Shown in pieces: positions 8,081-17,788 of a DNA stretch of 39,172 bases (its first letter is position 1; each line of letters starts with the position of its first letter). A model generated the notes under the pieces. The model saw only the letters and a list, made by a program, of their open reading frames with translations, ran no database searches and was not told the origin of the DNA. This DNA is from Promethearchaeota archaeon (GTDB lineage Archaea; Asgardarchaeota; Lokiarchaeia; Sigyniarchaeales; SOKP01): assembly GCA_013375475.1 (NCBI GenBank), contig JABXKD010000033.1, forward strand, positions 1 to 39,172, read 5' to 3'. The position numbers and the translations under genes are program-made.

Positions 8081-9334
8081 TTAAATAAAAGATGGAAGAT
8101 ACTTCAATATGGTATTTCTTGTATTTTCAACCATGCTCAGAAGCCAAGAAGTTCCTAGTTTTTTACTATGCTCATTTAAATTTTGTATTGTGTTGATGTA
8201 ATCTTTCCCGGTATTTTTGTAGATGTCATCTATATTCTTTAAAAATTCAACTCTATTTTTCTCGTCGCCCGAATACTCTAAACATTCCATAAAACTACTT
8301 TCAATTTTTTGGATATTCTCAAATAATTCTCTTTTTTGATTTATTAGTTCATTTGATGCTTTAATACCCATAACCGATTTATATAATTCTATGGAATTCT
8401 CCATCTTGTTAGCTAGTTGTTTAAATCTTTTAATTCTCTCATTGAGAATAAGATCAAGTTTTTCTACAGAGCCCTCATAAAGCAATTTTTCCATTTCACT
8501 TCCCTGATAGAACTTAGAACGTACCATTAGGTACCATTGTCTAAGAGCTATTATATTAGCGATATATTCAATGCAATTTATAACTCTTGATTTAACTCTC
8601 CAATATAGTCCAGGATAGAAATCCATATCCTCTTTTTGAGGTTTCTTACCCATTAAGAGTTTATGACCTTGAGGACAATTTCCACGGTAAATAACTCCTG
8701 CTGCGATTACAGTCTTATAACCTATCCGACTTGGCCCCACTAGTCCGCCTTGGCCCCCTAAAAAAATAGGAGGTTGATTAAGCATAACACCATAAGCTAC
8801 ATCTCCAATTAAAGATGCACTTGCCTTATCCTGATTAGGTGTATAATTAAAATGAATATACGAACTACCCACTTCACTATGGTTTTTTCTATTCGTCCCG
8901 CCTGCCATTAAAATGTCACAAAAATTAATTATGCTCCCTAATGTCACAAATGGAAAGAGTATTGTTTGCTTAAGACCCACCGTATGAGCACCATTAGCCT
9001 CCTCCTCCAGGAGGCATCCTTCTCGGACTTCGGCACCATCACCCATATTCGCGGAATCTAAAAATGTTGATCCTTCAAAATACCCGCCTTTTAATTCCAC
9101 TTTTTTCCCTAATTGACAATTTTTAATAGTAACTGGAGATATACTGCCCAGCTTAACTCCCGGCATAATAAGTGTCTTTTCGCCAAATATTTTACATCCT
9201 GAGTGTATGGTTACATCTTCAGATGATATTAGGTCAATGTTGACTTCCTTGCTTATTTCAACCGAAGAAGGATTTGGTATTTTGACTCCTTTTTCAATTA
9301 AAGCAGTAATTAAAGAGTTTTTATCATATCCCAT
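8081..9334 (-). CDS. Left-handed beta-helix (hexapeptide repeat) protein with helical C-terminal domain
   Basis: A 417-residue protein. Residues about 20-215 show hexapeptide-repeat character (VKLGSISPVTIKNC, GDGAEVREGCLLEE, FVTLGSIINF, LIGDVAYGV, SRIGYKTVIAAGVIYRG), the left-handed beta-helix of sugar-nucleotide acyltransferases and GlmU C-domains. Residues 230-417 are helical and charged, probably oligomerising or substrate-capping. There is no nucleotidyltransferase domain. The phrase NYTPNQDKASASLIGD resembles GlmU-type acetyltransferase loops, and the position beside glmS/glmM suggests an amino-sugar or sugar-nucleotide substrate, but the acyl donor and acceptor cannot be read from sequence. 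It converges on glmS with only 34 bases between the stops. The start ATG follows GAGAGATGAT, a reasonable Shine-Dalgarno. Confidence 0.78.
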   Translation of the reverse strand: MGYDKNSLITALIEKGVKIPNPSSVEISKEVNIDLISSEDVTIHSGCKIFGEKTLIMPGVKLGSISPVTIKNCQLGKKVELKGGYFEGSTFLDSANMGDGAEVREGCLLEEEANGAHTVGLKQTILFPFVTLGSIINFCDILMAGGTNRKNHSEVGSSYIHFNYTPNQDKASASLIGDVAYGVMLNQPPIFLGGQGGLVGPSRIGYKTVIAAGVIYRGNCPQGHKLLMGKKPQKEDMDFYPGLYWRVKSRVINCIEYIANIIALRQWYLMVRSKFYQGSEMEKLLYEGSVEKLDLILNERIKRFKQLANKMENSIELYKSVMGIKASNELINQKRELFENIQKIESSFMECLEYSGDEKNRVEFLKNIDDIYKNTGKDYINTIQNLNEHSKKLGTSWLLSMVENTRNTILKYLPSFI

Positions 9335-9389
9335 ATAATCATCTCTCTTTTCTGGTTCATATTTCTTATTTTATCCGTAAAAACAAATT

Positions 9390-10889
9390 CTAACTTTTTA
9401 ATACTTTTTCTACGCGAAAAATATGACTCTTCCAACTATCTAATTCAACATATAATCCATTTTTGTTTAGATCTTCTCCTTTATAGTTATACTTGTTCCC
9501 CGTTAAAAGATCTGTAAATCGCCAATCAAAGTGTTCATAGCTTATATCATCGATTATGATATGTGCTTTAGAGGTATTGGAACTGTAATTGACTGTAATT
9601 AATAATCTTTGGTTATCTATTAACCATTGATATGAGATTATGTTGTTATGAGAATTATCATTCATACCCACAGGCTTGGATTTGCATAAGGACCACCTAG
9701 CTTCATCAAACTCTCTTCCAGGAGCAACCCTTAACAATTTATCATAAAATTCTATTAGATTTATATCATCTTCTTCAAATTCGCCCCTTCCTAGTTGAAC
9801 TGGTATTTTAATTTTTTTTCCCCGGGTCTGTCCTTCAAATATTAATCGGGCACCTGGTAATGTTAAAGTAAGGACAGAAGCAGCTTTAGAAGGTTCATAT
9901 CCAAAAGTTGTTAATGCTCTTGGTTCGTCGTGGTTTTCAATAAATCGAAGTAATTTATTCTGATAATCTAAATCGGCATTAAGGTGATCTCGTACGCTTT
10001 GAACTTTAAGACTAGCTAAACATTCGTATAATCTCTTATCATAACAATAATCAAAACCTTGCTGAATTAAATCCCGTTCCATATCCCAATATACTTCAGC
10101 TATGAATTTAAAATCGGGGTATTTTTTTTTTACAACTTGGATGATTTCCTCCCAAAACTCAGTTTCAGGTAATGAACCTGCTTTTTCCCCCCAAGTTTTA
10201 CTAAAAACACTGGTAGTCATTAACATTGCCATATCACATCGAACCCCATCACATTGTTGAGCGATCGAGAGTAAGGTGTTAACTGCTTTTGAGCGAGCTT
10301 CAGCAGAAAACGCGTTAATTTGAACCGTGTCTGTCCAGGGAGGAAAATTAGGATCTCTTCCGTGCGCATACACAATATCTCCAACTGAAAAAAAATCGTA
10401 TGGTTTTGTCATTAGTTCATTTAAAGTCCCCTTAATAAAAACATCAGATTTCTCAAGTGTCCAGAGATGATCAATTGAAACATGGTTTGGTACGTAATCT
10501 AATATCAGCGATATATCCCGTTTTTTTAAGTCTTCTCGGAACGATTTAAGGGCGTCTGGACCGCCTAATTGAGAACTAATGTGATAATAATAAACAGAAT
10601 AAGGCGAACCTACAACATCCTGAGCATTAAAATTTCTCAAAGCTTTACGATAACCCTCCTGTAAACCTTCATGATTCATAGCTATTTCTCTTCCTATAGG
10701 GCTACGTTCCCAAACTCCCATTAACCAGACTACATCAAAAACAGACAATTCTTGGTATATTAACTCAAGGGGAATATCCTTAAGTTTAATATTATAACCA
10801 ATAATATCAGATAAATTAGTTAACCATGGCCACGTGTTAATCTCATATATCTTAGGATGGTTAGGCCAACGACTTCTTTCTATTGGCAT
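9390..10889 (-). CDS. Glycoside hydrolase family 13 (alpha-amylase-like) protein
   Basis: A 499-residue GH13 TIM-barrel enzyme acting on alpha-glucosidic bonds. The family regions appear in order: LILDYVPNHVS (about 128-138), GVRCDMAML with the nucleophile Asp219, FIAEVYWD with the acid/base Glu265, and FIENHDEPR with the stabilising Asp321. The segment after residue about 410 (LITVNYSSNTSKAHIII) looks like the C-terminal beta-sandwich. There is no signal peptide, so it should act in the cytoplasm, for instance in storage-glucan or compatible-solute turnover. The barrel starts at the very N-terminus (YEINTWPWL), with no starch-binding module. It lies 55 bases upstream of the beta-helix gene on the same strand and may be co-transcribed with it. 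Substrate and transferase-versus-hydrolase mode are unknown. Confidence 0.9.
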   Translation of the reverse strand: MPIERSRWPNHPKIYEINTWPWLTNLSDIIGYNIKLKDIPLELIYQELSVFDVVWLMGVWERSPIGREIAMNHEGLQEGYRKALRNFNAQDVVGSPYSVYYYHISSQLGGPDALKSFREDLKKRDISLILDYVPNHVSIDHLWTLEKSDVFIKGTLNELMTKPYDFFSVGDIVYAHGRDPNFPPWTDTVQINAFSAEARSKAVNTLLSIAQQCDGVRCDMAMLMTTSVFSKTWGEKAGSLPETEFWEEIIQVVKKKYPDFKFIAEVYWDMERDLIQQGFDYCYDKRLYECLASLKVQSVRDHLNADLDYQNKLLRFIENHDEPRALTTFGYEPSKAASVLTLTLPGARLIFEGQTRGKKIKIPVQLGRGEFEEDDINLIEFYDKLLRVAPGREFDEARWSLCKSKPVGMNDNSHNNIISYQWLIDNQRLLITVNYSSNTSKAHIIIDDISYEHFDWRFTDLLTGNKYNYKGEDLNKNGLYVELDSWKSHIFRVEKVLKS

Positions 10890-11012
10890 GATTATTTTTT
10901 ATTTTTTTGTGATCATTGATTTGTAATTACTAATTAATATCCCCCTTAATTTAAAAAATAAATTCTATTATTAATACAAATTGAATAGTTTTGTTGTTTC
11001 TTTTAAGAACAA

Positions 11013-11024
11013 ATATATATAAAT
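11013..11024 (+). promoter_or_regulatory. TATA box for the small coiled-coil gene
   Basis: AAGAACAAATATATATAAATT shows a purine-rich BRE-like stretch followed by TATATATAAA, about 50 bases before the TTG start at 11071. Transcription would start near 11045, giving a leader of about 25 bases that contains GTGAT. Confidence 0.5.
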
Positions 11025-11070
11025 TAATAGATAATCATAATATAATAAAAGAAAATATGAAATGTGATTT

Positions 11071-11652
11071 TTGAAAGTGAGTGAAGAGAAAGACGCGATT
11101 CGAAAGTTAATAATGCTCATTTCCGACCTTCGGGCTAAAGATGAGGAACGATACGAAGCACATGTTAATTTCATGAACGAGACTATCAAAATGATAAGTG
11201 CAATCGAATCCCAAATGAATAAACATTGGTCTACAGTATTAGAATCCCTTAAAGAACTAAATAATAATATTAATACAAATTTAGATTCATTACTTACGGG
11301 TATAAATCCTAAGGGGCTTAGAGAAACTTCGAAATCCCTTCAAGAAATCATGGATACAATGAATAAAAGCGTACAATCAATGAATCTAGAGAAAGTTTTA
11401 AGCGAATTGAAAGTTTTAAAAGCTTCAGCTGCACCTAGCGCACAAGCGTCTTTTCAATCCCAAAATATCCCACTTACTCCAAAACCAGAACCCATCACTG
11501 CAAATATCAACATACAACCTCCTACAGGAATACTCCCTCCAACATCACAAGACGCTGAAGTATATGGATTTGTCCCTGGAAAAAAAAAGAAAAAGAAAGA
11601 TGAAGAAGACGAACCTCATTTAATGAAGCCGAGCGATTTATTTAAAAAATAA
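11071..11652 (+). CDS. Small coiled-coil protein with lysine-rich tail, unknown function
   Basis: A 193-residue soluble protein that I do not recognise. Residues 1-125 are predicted helical with heptad-like spacing (LIMLISDLRAKDEERYEAHV, ...LQEIMDTMNKSVQSMNLEKVL). Residues about 130-175 are Pro/Ser/Thr-rich and probably disordered. A lysine run in GKKKKKKDEEDE follows, and the protein ends in a hydrophobic-charged tail, PSDLFKK. The layout (coiled coil, linker, basic patch, short terminal motif) suggests a scaffold or adaptor, but no function can be claimed. The start is probably TTG at 11071: an in-frame TGA lies just upstream at 11065, and GTGAT at 11064-11068 is well placed as a Shine-Dalgarno; GTG at 11077 is an alternative. 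Confidence 0.75.
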   Translation: MKVSEEKDAIRKLIMLISDLRAKDEERYEAHVNFMNETIKMISAIESQMNKHWSTVLESLKELNNNINTNLDSLLTGINPKGLRETSKSLQEIMDTMNKSVQSMNLEKVLSELKVLKASAAPSAQASFQSQNIPLTPKPEPITANINIQPPTGILPPTSQDAEVYGFVPGKKKKKKDEEDEPHLMKPSDLFKK

Positions 11653-11660
11653 GTAAATAT

Positions 11661-12971
11661 TTATTCTACACTCTTTAATCTCTCCATAAAAGGTTCTACT
11701 TTGGTTTTTACTTGTTCTATGTTTTCTCCTATTTTTTTGAAATTAATTACTATTGCAGGAATATCTAATTCAGATTTTAGCTTTTCCTTTAATTTATCGT
11801 ATGTTTTTGATATTGATGGGCAACCAAACACTTGGTTGAAGATTAAACCATCAATATCCATTTTTTCTGCAACCGTTAAAAACGAATTCGTCAAGTTTTC
11901 ATCGTCACATCCAATACCTTTCGCTGATGCATTCAAGAGAAATCGAGCGTATTCTTCAATTGGACTAGAGTGGGTTGATATGGGAATTTCTTCCAAAAAA
12001 CCTAGAACATCCCAATCTGCATAAATTATTCTTCCCCCTAATTTATAGATAATTTCGTGTACTTCAGGTTCCCATCCTTGATACATTGGAGCAAATAACA
12101 GCCTTGGCATTTTAGAAACATCCATGCCTATACCCTTTCTTATTCTCTCTCTCATTTCTTTAACTAATTGGCTTAAATTTTCTAAATATCGTTGTGAGTT
12201 AGAATTATAATCTTGAAATGTAATTGTTAAAAGAGCTAAAATTTCAGCAAATGTTGCGGGATTACACGGGTAGAAATCTGAGCTACTAATCTCGTAAAGA
12301 ATCGTTTTGTAAAATCTTTTTACTTGGTTTCCAATTCGAAATTGCTTCTGTAAGCTATTATCTGATACAAAATTACCCGTAATGTTTTCCAATTCGCTTA
12401 TTCCGTTCTTAATATTATCAACAATTTGTTCAAGAGCTTCAGTTTCTTTAAATGATTTTTTAGGAGGTACATCGATTAAAATTTGCTTAGGAACAGTTGT
12501 TTTTAACGACTCATAAAACTTATTCCATCTCCCACAGCGCATAGCGAAATTAAGGTGAGCGTCCACATTTTTTCCTTTTGATCTATGCATCCCATAAAGA
12601 GCGTTAATACCGTAGCATAATTCTGAAGGAACGCCATTACTAACACCTAATTCGTACATTTCATTATATTTTTTGTTTATCGAAGTGATAACGTCTTCAA
12701 GGATTTTATCAACAATCTTTAAGACATCGAATTGACGAGCAAAATCCAAAAATTTTGCGGTTAAATCCCAACCTAGAACCGAAGTAGCTGATGTTATTGG
12801 TGTTAAATATCTGCTAAAATCAAAAGATTCCATCCTTATTGGAAAAACTGGAACTGCTCCAACCGCAAAAACTAAATCGGGGAATCCTAAAGCAACAGAA
12901 ATTAATTTCTTCTTTTCTCGAAATTTTTTCTTTCGTAAGTAATCTCTCCCTGTTAAAAAATTTGACGCCAT
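11661..12971 (-). CDS. 2-hydroxyacyl-CoA dehydratase / benzoyl-CoA reductase-type subunit (paralog 1)
   Basis: A 436-residue HgdB/FldB/BcrB-like protein that alignment by eye shows to be a close paralog of the gene at 15275-16630 along its whole length. Shared landmarks: RDYLRKKKFREK at the N-terminus, Cys119 and Cys146 (SELCYG, MRCGRWNK), SSDFYPCNPATFAEI, EMRERIRKGIGMDVSKMPR, GGRIIYADW, GIGCDDENL, FGCPSIS, and the C-terminal EQVKTKVEPFMERL typical of the family (a variant of QlrTRveAFlEm). These enzymes hold a 4Fe-4S cluster and remove water from 2-hydroxyacyl-CoA by a ketyl-radical mechanism after ATP-driven electron injection by an activator. This copy is separated from the activator operon by two genes on the other strand. 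Substrate unknown. Confidence 0.85.
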   Translation of the reverse strand: MASNFLTGRDYLRKKKFREKKKLISVALGFPDLVFAVGAVPVFPIRMESFDFSRYLTPITSATSVLGWDLTAKFLDFARQFDVLKIVDKILEDVITSINKKYNEMYELGVSNGVPSELCYGINALYGMHRSKGKNVDAHLNFAMRCGRWNKFYESLKTTVPKQILIDVPPKKSFKETEALEQIVDNIKNGISELENITGNFVSDNSLQKQFRIGNQVKRFYKTILYEISSSDFYPCNPATFAEILALLTITFQDYNSNSQRYLENLSQLVKEMRERIRKGIGMDVSKMPRLLFAPMYQGWEPEVHEIIYKLGGRIIYADWDVLGFLEEIPISTHSSPIEEYARFLLNASAKGIGCDDENLTNSFLTVAEKMDIDGLIFNQVFGCPSISKTYDKLKEKLKSELDIPAIVINFKKIGENIEQVKTKVEPFMERLKSVE

Positions 12972-13141
12972 TTTTAGAACAGATGTGAAACTTAGGACAT
13001 CATCAGCGTATACACTCGTTTTAGGATCATCTCAAGATACAGTTTAAATTTAAGGTTTTTAGGACTACAATTACAAATTAGTAATTTAAAAGTAATAAAA
13101 TTTATGAGCTAAATTATAAGGTTTTAAAATACTATAATATC

Positions 13142-13606
13142 ATGGAGCCTAGTAAAATTGAATGGAAGAGTAGTTTAATTAAAAGTCTAATATATAGAAG
13201 TATTACGCTTGTACTGGGAACAACCACGGCATATATTTTAACTGGAAGTATCGCAATTGCTACAGGTACCGCACTTTTGACAGAATTAGTCCAAGGAATA
13301 TTCTATTTTGTTTATGAACTTGTGTGGAGTAATATTGCAAGAAGAAAACTCGAAAGTCGCATCTTTAACAGTCTCCAGATTAAAGAAATTGATTTAAAAA
13401 TAAATTATACTTCAATAGAAGAACTAGCTTATGTTCTTTCACAAATAGACACCTTCGTTCCAAAATTATATTTGAGTACCCTCAACATTTTGAATAGTAT
13501 ACTCAAAAATGAAGAATTAGAGGAAATCAGAGAAAAAATTCAAAAATATAAAGATCACTTCCAGAGAGTTCACTCACGTAGAAAATTATTTTTTGTTAAA
13601 GGGTGA
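13142..13606 (+). CDS. DUF2061 family membrane protein with C-terminal extension
   Basis: A 154-residue protein. Residues 8-75 match the DUF2061 pattern: a basic start, then KSLIYRSITLVLGTTTAYIL as the first membrane segment, TGSIAIATGTALLTELVQGI as the second, and the family's ending YELVWSNIARR. DUF2061 proteins are small two-helix membrane proteins of unknown function, sometimes fused to or near sulfur-assimilation genes. Here an extra helical domain of about 80 residues follows (LKINYTSIEELAYVLSQ ... REKIQKYKDHFQRV), mostly charged and probably cytoplasmic. The gene stands alone between the two dehydratase clusters, divergent from the 11661 gene. The start ATG has no clear Shine-Dalgarno, and the TTTTAAAATAC upstream is too close to be sure of as a TATA box. 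Confidence 0.75.
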   Translation: MEPSKIEWKSSLIKSLIYRSITLVLGTTTAYILTGSIAIATGTALLTELVQGIFYFVYELVWSNIARRKLESRIFNSLQIKEIDLKINYTSIEELAYVLSQIDTFVPKLYLSTLNILNSILKNEELEEIREKIQKYKDHFQRVHSRRKLFFVKG

Positions 13607-13951
13607 ACATTTCTATTTTCGATGAAATTTACTAATTTCTAATTCTAAAACTATAATTCTAGTATATTTATGATTCTATAAAGTTTCTTAGAAAAAAATT
13701 AAATAAGATAACTCATTTATATTAATTAGAGATATTAAGTATTTGATATTCTCACACCTGCAAAACTTTTTAGGAATTTAGCTTAAAAAATAAAATTTAG
13801 GAAGGCAGTTACTGTATTAAATTAATTTTTGCCTACTTTCGATAGACAAAAAGCTGAATTTTTAATAATAAAATGACTTACTTCTTAAGGTAGAATTGGC
13901 AATCAAATACTCTAAAGTGATATTTTAGCAAAAAAACAAAAAAATAAGAGA
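13607..13951 (+). other. Non-coding spacer upstream of the orphan gene
   Basis: 345 bases of AT-rich sequence with no ORF of note in any frame and no recognisable RNA gene. A weak inverted repeat, AGGCA (13803) with TGCCT (13830), has a loop of about 22 bases and too short a stem to call a structure. The last 20 bases contain A-runs and GAGAGTGAT, the likely Shine-Dalgarno of the next gene. Confidence 0.4.
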
Positions 13952-15250
13952 GTGATAATAATAAGAACAAAAAATATTGAGAATTTAATAACTATGAACG
14001 AAATTTCTTCAGCTATCCAAAAAACTTTTAACTCTCAATTCAGGATTTCTAAAAAATCTATTATTTCTGAGGATTACCTATTAATAATAGGTCTCAGTGA
14101 AAAAGGGTTTATTTCAGTGGTTCAATCTTCCATAGATAAGAATTTTGAGAGGACTCGCATATCCATTTTGGCGTTTAAAACTAAATCATTAGCTAAAGAA
14201 TTAAAAATACAACATGAATCGCATAATTGGATAAACCTTATTGAAGAAAAATTGATTCAATCATTGAAAACTGAGGTTAAAAATGAATTTCACAATCCAT
14301 TTACAGAACTTTCTAAATTTCAATTAGAGAAAGCTCAAGAAAAAAGGAAAATATTTAAGCTCGAAACAAGAATTCTAAATGTTTTAATAAAGCATTTATA
14401 TCATGTTATTGACTTTTCAGACGGAATTATGAAATTTCCTTTTTCTGTGAACCATATTGATGGAAAGCGGGAAGAATGGGATGAAATTTATTTTCCATAT
14501 GTTGAATTAATTGAAAAAAATATAATTAAAACCAATCTAGAGAATACAAAAGTTTATCGCAACTATAATTTTGCATTAAAGGGTGATAGTTTTCAAAGAG
14601 TAATAGATCTAGTAATGGTTACAACTAAAGAATCTTCCCTAGACCCCAAAAGTCAAGCTACTGAAGAAATAAATCCCTATGATTATGAGATTACTTTTAT
14701 TTATTGTAATAGAACGTCTAAACCATTTAAATATATGAGTTTATTAAAATTTATAAATGAAATTAAGTCGTTTTCAGAGAAATTCAAGAATGATAAAAAA
14801 AATGAGTGCCATAATATCAAGTCACAATTAATTTTAATCTCCCAATTTGGACATGACCTAGAAATTAGAGATTATCTGAGAAGTCATTTGATTAGAGAAG
14901 TAGATTACACTATTCCTTTAATGTTTGTACCTCCTTTTAAAGATAAAGTGTGGCATAATTTTATTGAATATGAGGATTTAAAAACACAAAAGCGAGATGA
15001 TTTGGAGAATATTATCAGAATAGGTAATAAGAGACAAGCATCATATTCTTTTAGGAATAATATGGTAAAAACCGCAAAAAGTGATTATGCTCAGATAATT
15101 GCACGAGATAAATTGGATAAAATCGATAATGAGTTTTTAAATATGTGGTATCAAATATTAAATGTTTCTGAATCAGCGGAAATTCTAAAAATCAATAAAG
15201 ATCAAGAGAAATCTGATAAAGATATTAAAGAGAAGATATCAATATATTAA
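13952..15250 (+). CDS. Protein of unknown function between the dehydratase clusters
   Basis: A 432-residue soluble protein that I do not recognise. It has an N-terminal alpha/beta region (about 1-75), a long basic helix around 100-135 (KFQLEKAQEKRKIFKLETRI), a mixed region containing ITFIYCNRTSKPF near 245, an LILISQFGHD strand-loop near 290, and a charged helical tail. There are no membrane segments or signal peptide. It is convergent with the dehydratase operon and is not part of it. The GTG at 13952 overlaps GAGAGTGAT, which looks like the Shine-Dalgarno itself, so the real start may be an ATA codon at 13958/13961 or the ATG at 13994. Confidence 0.7.
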   Translation: MIIIRTKNIENLITMNEISSAIQKTFNSQFRISKKSIISEDYLLIIGLSEKGFISVVQSSIDKNFERTRISILAFKTKSLAKELKIQHESHNWINLIEEKLIQSLKTEVKNEFHNPFTELSKFQLEKAQEKRKIFKLETRILNVLIKHLYHVIDFSDGIMKFPFSVNHIDGKREEWDEIYFPYVELIEKNIIKTNLENTKVYRNYNFALKGDSFQRVIDLVMVTTKESSLDPKSQATEEINPYDYEITFIYCNRTSKPFKYMSLLKFINEIKSFSEKFKNDKKNECHNIKSQLILISQFGHDLEIRDYLRSHLIREVDYTIPLMFVPPFKDKVWHNFIEYEDLKTQKRDDLENIIRIGNKRQASYSFRNNMVKTAKSDYAQIIARDKLDKIDNEFLNMWYQILNVSESAEILKINKDQEKSDKDIKEKISIY

Positions 15251-15274
15251 GGTATTTTCTTTAATTTTAGAAAA

Positions 15275-16630
15275 TTATTTGAACATTTCCATAAAGGCAC
15301 CTAATCTGGTTTTCACTTGATCGATTGATTCTCCTATTTTATTAAATGTAATTGCTGTAGTCGGTATTTCAAGCTCATTTCTTATTTTTTCTCTTAGCAT
15401 AGAATAACAATTTGAAATGGAGTGACATCCAAATAATTGAAAAAATATCATTCCATCAGCATTTAAATCCCTTGCCATTCTCAAATAAGAGTCAGTTAAC
15501 TTATCATTATCGCAACCAATTCCTGTTTCTGTAGCTCTCATAAGAAATCGGGCGTACTCCTCAGAAGGATTTGAATTAGGTGATGTGGGAATTTCTTCTA
15601 ATAATTGTAACAGTTCCCAATCGGCATACAGCGCTCTTCCACCCAATTCATAAATTATCTCATGACTTTTTGGTTCCCATCCTCCAAACATCGGGGTCAC
15701 AAATATTCGAGGCATATTAGATACGTCCATTCCAATTCCTTTTCTAATTCTTTCTCTCATTTCTTTTTCGAGAGACACAATATTATCTCTATATCTGGTT
15801 GCGTTTGAGTTATAATCTTGAAATGTAATGCTTAAGAGTGCCATAATTTCGCTAAATGTCGCAGGATTGCACGGATAAAAATCAGAAGCGCTAATATCAT
15901 AAATTATGTTTTTGTACGCTCTTTTTACTTGGTTACCGATTTTGAAATGATCTCTTATCTGATTATCTGTAATTGTTTTACCTGTTAATTCCTCAAAGTC
16001 CTTAATCGCGTGTGAAATGTTATCCGTTAGTAATTCTATGGCATTTCCAATGTTTCTAGGAGGTATATCTATCCAAATTTGCTTGGGACCTTCGTTAATT
16101 GCTTGCAAAGATTCAAGATATTTATTGTAGGCGCTACAACGGATCGTAACGTTAAGGCAAGCATCTACATTGCTTCCTTTGGAGACATGCATACCCACTA
16201 AGCTTTTCAACCCGTAGCAAAAATCAGTTGAGATTCCATATTCAATTCCAATATCATACATTTCGTTGTACTTTTTATTTATTACATCAATTACATCTTC
16301 AATAATATCATCTACGATTTTGCTTACTTCGTTAATTCCAAGATTTCTTATAAATCCTAGAAAATTAGATACCGTGTTCCAACCAAAAATACTTGAAGCT
16401 GAGCCTAAATAGGTAAGATATTGACTTATTTCAAATTCATGCATTCTAATTGGAAAAACAGGAATAGTATCAGCCGCAAAAGCTAAATCTGAAAAAGGTA
16501 AAGTTACAGCTACTAATTTCTCTTTTTCTCTGAATTTCTTACGCTTTAAATAATTTCTACTAGCAAGTAAGTTATAAGCTATCTTTAAAACTGAGGAGAA
16601 TGTTATGATTTCATCTGCAATTAAACTCAT
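15275..16630 (-). CDS. 2-hydroxyacyl-CoA dehydratase / benzoyl-CoA reductase-type subunit (paralog 2)
   Basis: A 451-residue paralog of the 11661-12971 protein, last gene of a three-gene operon. It keeps the same landmarks: RNYLKRKKFREKEK, FCYGLKSLVGMH, IRCSAYNKYLESL, ASDFYPCNPATFSEI, RKGIGMDVSNMPR, GGRALYADWELL, GIGCDNDKL, FFQLFGCHSIS, and the C-terminal DQVKTRLGAFMEMF. Its start overlaps the stop of the upstream subunit in the ATGA arrangement (16627-16630), so the two are translated together and very probably form the dehydratase heterodimer. By family knowledge each subunit would bind one 4Fe-4S cluster, and one would bind the acyl-CoA. It has about 15 more N-terminal residues than paralog 1. 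Nothing nearby (CoA-transferase, acyl-CoA dehydrogenase, EtfAB) reveals the substrate. Confidence 0.87.
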   Translation of the reverse strand: MSLIADEIITFSSVLKIAYNLLASRNYLKRKKFREKEKLVAVTLPFSDLAFAADTIPVFPIRMHEFEISQYLTYLGSASSIFGWNTVSNFLGFIRNLGINEVSKIVDDIIEDVIDVINKKYNEMYDIGIEYGISTDFCYGLKSLVGMHVSKGSNVDACLNVTIRCSAYNKYLESLQAINEGPKQIWIDIPPRNIGNAIELLTDNISHAIKDFEELTGKTITDNQIRDHFKIGNQVKRAYKNIIYDISASDFYPCNPATFSEIMALLSITFQDYNSNATRYRDNIVSLEKEMRERIRKGIGMDVSNMPRIFVTPMFGGWEPKSHEIIYELGGRALYADWELLQLLEEIPTSPNSNPSEEYARFLMRATETGIGCDNDKLTDSYLRMARDLNADGMIFFQLFGCHSISNCYSMLREKIRNELEIPTTAITFNKIGESIDQVKTRLGAFMEMFK

Positions 16631-17772
16631 TTCATCATCTCTAGATATGCTTCAATTCTTGTTGATAATTGACCTCTATTTGCTCTCGAGTAATCTCGTT
16701 CTAAATTTAGAACTTGAATTCCTTTTTCTTGAAGTCTATCCTTTAAAAAAGAGGACATTAACGAGATGTGGTCACAAAACTTAATGATGTGGTTGATTAC
16801 ACCTAGTTTTTTACCTTTTGTTTTTGTATAGTCTTGGTAATAATTCTCGATTTGAGATATTTTATGTTGAAGAAAATTAGGTACTGAATGGTCCCCATAT
16901 ATATTATTCTTAAACTTCAAAACTAGTAATTCTAAAGGATCTTTTTCAGTATCTATACTATTATCATCTATAATTTGGGAATAATAATGATTCCCAATCC
17001 AAGTATCGAAAAAAATTATGTTTCCTCCTCCTTCCTCGATTAAATCGACCATATTATCGTTAATAAAGATCGAGCAGCCAGTAAGTAAAACGGCTTTAGA
17101 TGTTTCTGATATAGGGGATGGATTTTCTTTAACATAATGAATAAATTTTTCTAAATCTGGTTGAAATTCAGGACCATAAAGCATGGCTCTATGCAAAACT
17201 TTTAATTTTTCCGATCCTAGAATCTCTAACTCATTAACTTTTAGAAGGACTTTTTTAAATTGATTATACTTGTTTATACTCTCAAATAATCTCTCGTTAG
17301 TTATTTCAGTTCCAATAATTTCTTCAAGTTTGCTCTTTAGGTCTAATAATTCTAATTTAAAATATTTCAGACTGCTTTCATTTTTCGTATAGGGAACATA
17401 AAAGTTCAATCGAGAGATGTTGAAATATCTGGAAATAATCTCTGAAACACAAACGTCTGAAACACAGTGATTAGAAACTATAAAATAATCTACTAATTCC
17501 AAGAATTTAAAGAGATTAGGTTTTGTTGAAAATAATCCTATACAAGACTGAGCGAAAGCACAGGTGGATGGTGGTAAAAAATCATGGCTCGCATCCATCA
17601 ATTCGTCATTCCCACCAAACATCAACCTTAAAGGAAAGAAACCAGCAGCATCAAGTAACTCTTCGGGGATATTATCGTGAGCTAAGTAAGCAACTATTTT
17701 AACTCCTTCTGACTTTTTTTCCTTAAGAAATAGAGTAATATCAGATAATAAACTTAGATCATCCATAATCAA
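16627..17772 (-). CDS. 2-hydroxyacyl-CoA dehydratase second subunit (HgdB/FldC-like)
   Basis: A 381-residue member of the D-component family, distinct from the two paralogs. N-terminal KIVAYLAHDNIPEELLDAAG and FFPLRLMFG are typical opening strands. Cysteines in STCAFAQSC (about 90-96), SNHCVSDVC and KFCDH are where the family places cluster ligands. AVLLTGCSIF and GNIIFFDTW form the C-terminal Rossmann-like half, and the end NRGQLSTRIEAYLEMM is the classic family signature. It follows the activator gene by 16 bases and overlaps paralog 2 by ATGA, so the order is activator, this subunit, paralog 2. The start may be ATG at 17766, two codons inside the TTG at 17772. Confidence 0.87.
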   Translation of the reverse strand: MIMDDLSLLSDITLFLKEKKSEGVKIVAYLAHDNIPEELLDAAGFFPLRLMFGGNDELMDASHDFLPPSTCAFAQSCIGLFSTKPNLFKFLELVDYFIVSNHCVSDVCVSEIISRYFNISRLNFYVPYTKNESSLKYFKLELLDLKSKLEEIIGTEITNERLFESINKYNQFKKVLLKVNELEILGSEKLKVLHRAMLYGPEFQPDLEKFIHYVKENPSPISETSKAVLLTGCSIFINDNMVDLIEEGGGNIIFFDTWIGNHYYSQIIDDNSIDTEKDPLELLVLKFKNNIYGDHSVPNFLQHKISQIENYYQDYTKTKGKKLGVINHIIKFCDHISLMSSFLKDRLQEKGIQVLNLERDYSRANRGQLSTRIEAYLEMMK

Positions 17773-17788
17773 AAAATTGACACTTATT

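Noticed and set aside
13607..13951. Possible small RNA or structured element in the spacer
   Set aside because: The only inverted repeat (AGGCA/TGCCT) has a five-base stem and a long AT-rich loop, which is expected by chance.
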